This document shows, piece by piece, positions 63,316 to 64,000 of a stretch of 64,000 nucleotides of DNA. Under the pieces are notes generated by a model. The model saw only the letters and a program-made list of their open reading frames with translations. It was not told the origin of the DNA and did not search any database. The position numbers and the translations under genes are program-made. Source of the DNA: Pseudogymnoascus destructans (lineage: Eukaryota > Ascomycota > Leotiomycetes > Thelebolales > Thelebolaceae); NCBI RefSeq assembly GCF_001641265.1, contig NW_020167534.1:496001-560000 (forward strand), written 5' to 3'. Each line of letters begins with the position of its first letter. Position 1 is the first letter of the stretch.

Positions 63316-64000
63316 ATGGCGGGCGCAAGTGATAAGGTGCGCTTCTACATGGAACAGGCGGTTCCGCAGCTGCGCGAATTCGAAGAGAAGAAGATCTTCA
63401 CCAAGGTGCGTACACCCAGCACAGAGCAGAGCACAGAGCGTTTCCTACCCCCAACACTCCCCCTCCTCCCCCCCTCACACCCCGCCTTTGAACCCAACTA
63501 ACCATTTCTATTTTTTCCAGGACGAAATCCGCTCCCTCGTCAAAAAACGCTCCGACTTCGAACACCTCCTCCTCGCCCGCGGCTGCCCCCCCCCCACCTT
63601 CGCCCGCTACGCCGCCTGGGAAGCCAACCTCGAGCGCCTCCGCGCCTCTCGCTGCCAACGGCTGCGCATCAAGTCATCCTCCTCGCATACCGGGCAAGCG
63701 CGCGTCCTCGCCATCTTCGGGCGCGGCACGCGCAAGCACCCCGGCGACCTGGGGCTATGGATGACATACCTCGAGTACGCGCGGACCGCTGGTGCGACGA
63801 GCAAATTCAAGGTTATTCTGACGGCGGCGCTGAGGTTGCATTGTACGGTGCCCGGGCTGTGGGTGTATGCGGCGCGATGTGCGTTGGAGGAGAGTGATAT
63901 GGGGGAGGCGAGGAGCTTTTTACAAAGGGGTGCGAGGTTTTGTAATCAGGGGCCAGAGATGTGGGTTCAGTACGCGAAGTTGGAGATGATTTTCCTCGCT
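63316..64000 (+). CDS. UTP6: UTP6, U3 snoRNP component (3' end beyond window)
   Basis: ATG 63316; exon 1 63316-63405, a 125-nt intron ending TTTTTTCCAG, exon 2 from 63531 open to the window end. The N-terminus VRFYMEQAVPQLREFEEKKIF, then DEIRSLVKKRSDFEHLL and ARYAAWEANLERLR, is the UTP6 signature, followed by the first HAT repeats (LWMTYLEYARTAG, LWVYAARCALEE, MWVQYAKLEM). UTP6 is part of the small-subunit processome needed for 18S rRNA maturation in the nucleolus. About 188 codons are visible. Confidence 0.92.

Overview
The window is genomic DNA of a filamentous ascomycete (Pezizomycotina). The evidence is short GT-AG introns of about 47-125 nt with CTAAC/CTGAC-like branch sites, fungal housekeeping proteins (NAB3-like, AUR1, CWH43, UTP6), fungal transposon families (chromovirus Ty3/gypsy, Ty1/copia, Fot1/pogo, Tc1) and lineage-restricted fungal families (NLR with TPRs, DUF3435 recombinase). 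I cannot name the species.

The window splits in two. Positions 1 to about 41 kb are a transposon-packed compartment. It holds the 3' end of a chromovirus with its LTR inserted into a copia gag (1-3.7 kb); an intact-looking NLR gene convergent with a paralogous stand-alone alpha/beta-hydrolase gene (6.2-11.4 kb); an intact pogo-like transposon with 128-bp inverted repeats (12.2-14.4 kb); a Myb/SANT-like relic; a Tc1 transposon carrying two nested insertions (15.7-19.1 kb); a small MADS-like gene (20.4 kb); and a decayed DUF3435 tyrosine recombinase of the kind that drives Starship elements (21.5-23.6 kb). Next come a second, decayed chromovirus on the minus strand riddled with solo LTRs (23.9-32.5 kb), a C-to-T-damaged third gypsy fragment, an LTR inside an LTR (33.6-35.5 kb) and two further pogo-like elements, one intact (35.6-39.8 kb). 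A BTB/POZ gene with one nonsense codon (39.9-41.1 kb) and a fungal gene of unknown function (43.1-45.1 kb) form the transition.

From about 46.7 kb to the end the DNA is ordinary gene space: NAB3-like RNA-binding protein (-), ICT1-type mitochondrial peptidyl-tRNA hydrolase (+), CaM-kinase (+), AUR1 inositol phosphorylceramide synthase (-), CWH43 (-) and the start of UTP6 (+). Intergenic spacers here carry short-period minisatellites, several with a 9- or 18-bp period.

Three patterns stand out. (1) Both chromoviruses carry, antisense and convergent to pol, a gene for a Cys-rich protein (two CxxC pairs) of nearly equal length (188 and 189 codons) lying between the chromodomain and the 3' LTR. 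(2) A DUF3435 recombinase relic is oriented toward NLR, Myb-like and MADS-like genes, which would fit a dismantled Starship. (3) The NLR's hydrolase-like N-terminal domain has lost its nucleophile serine, while the neighbouring stand-alone paralogue keeps it. Splice sites and junctions were read by eye, and no database was consulted.
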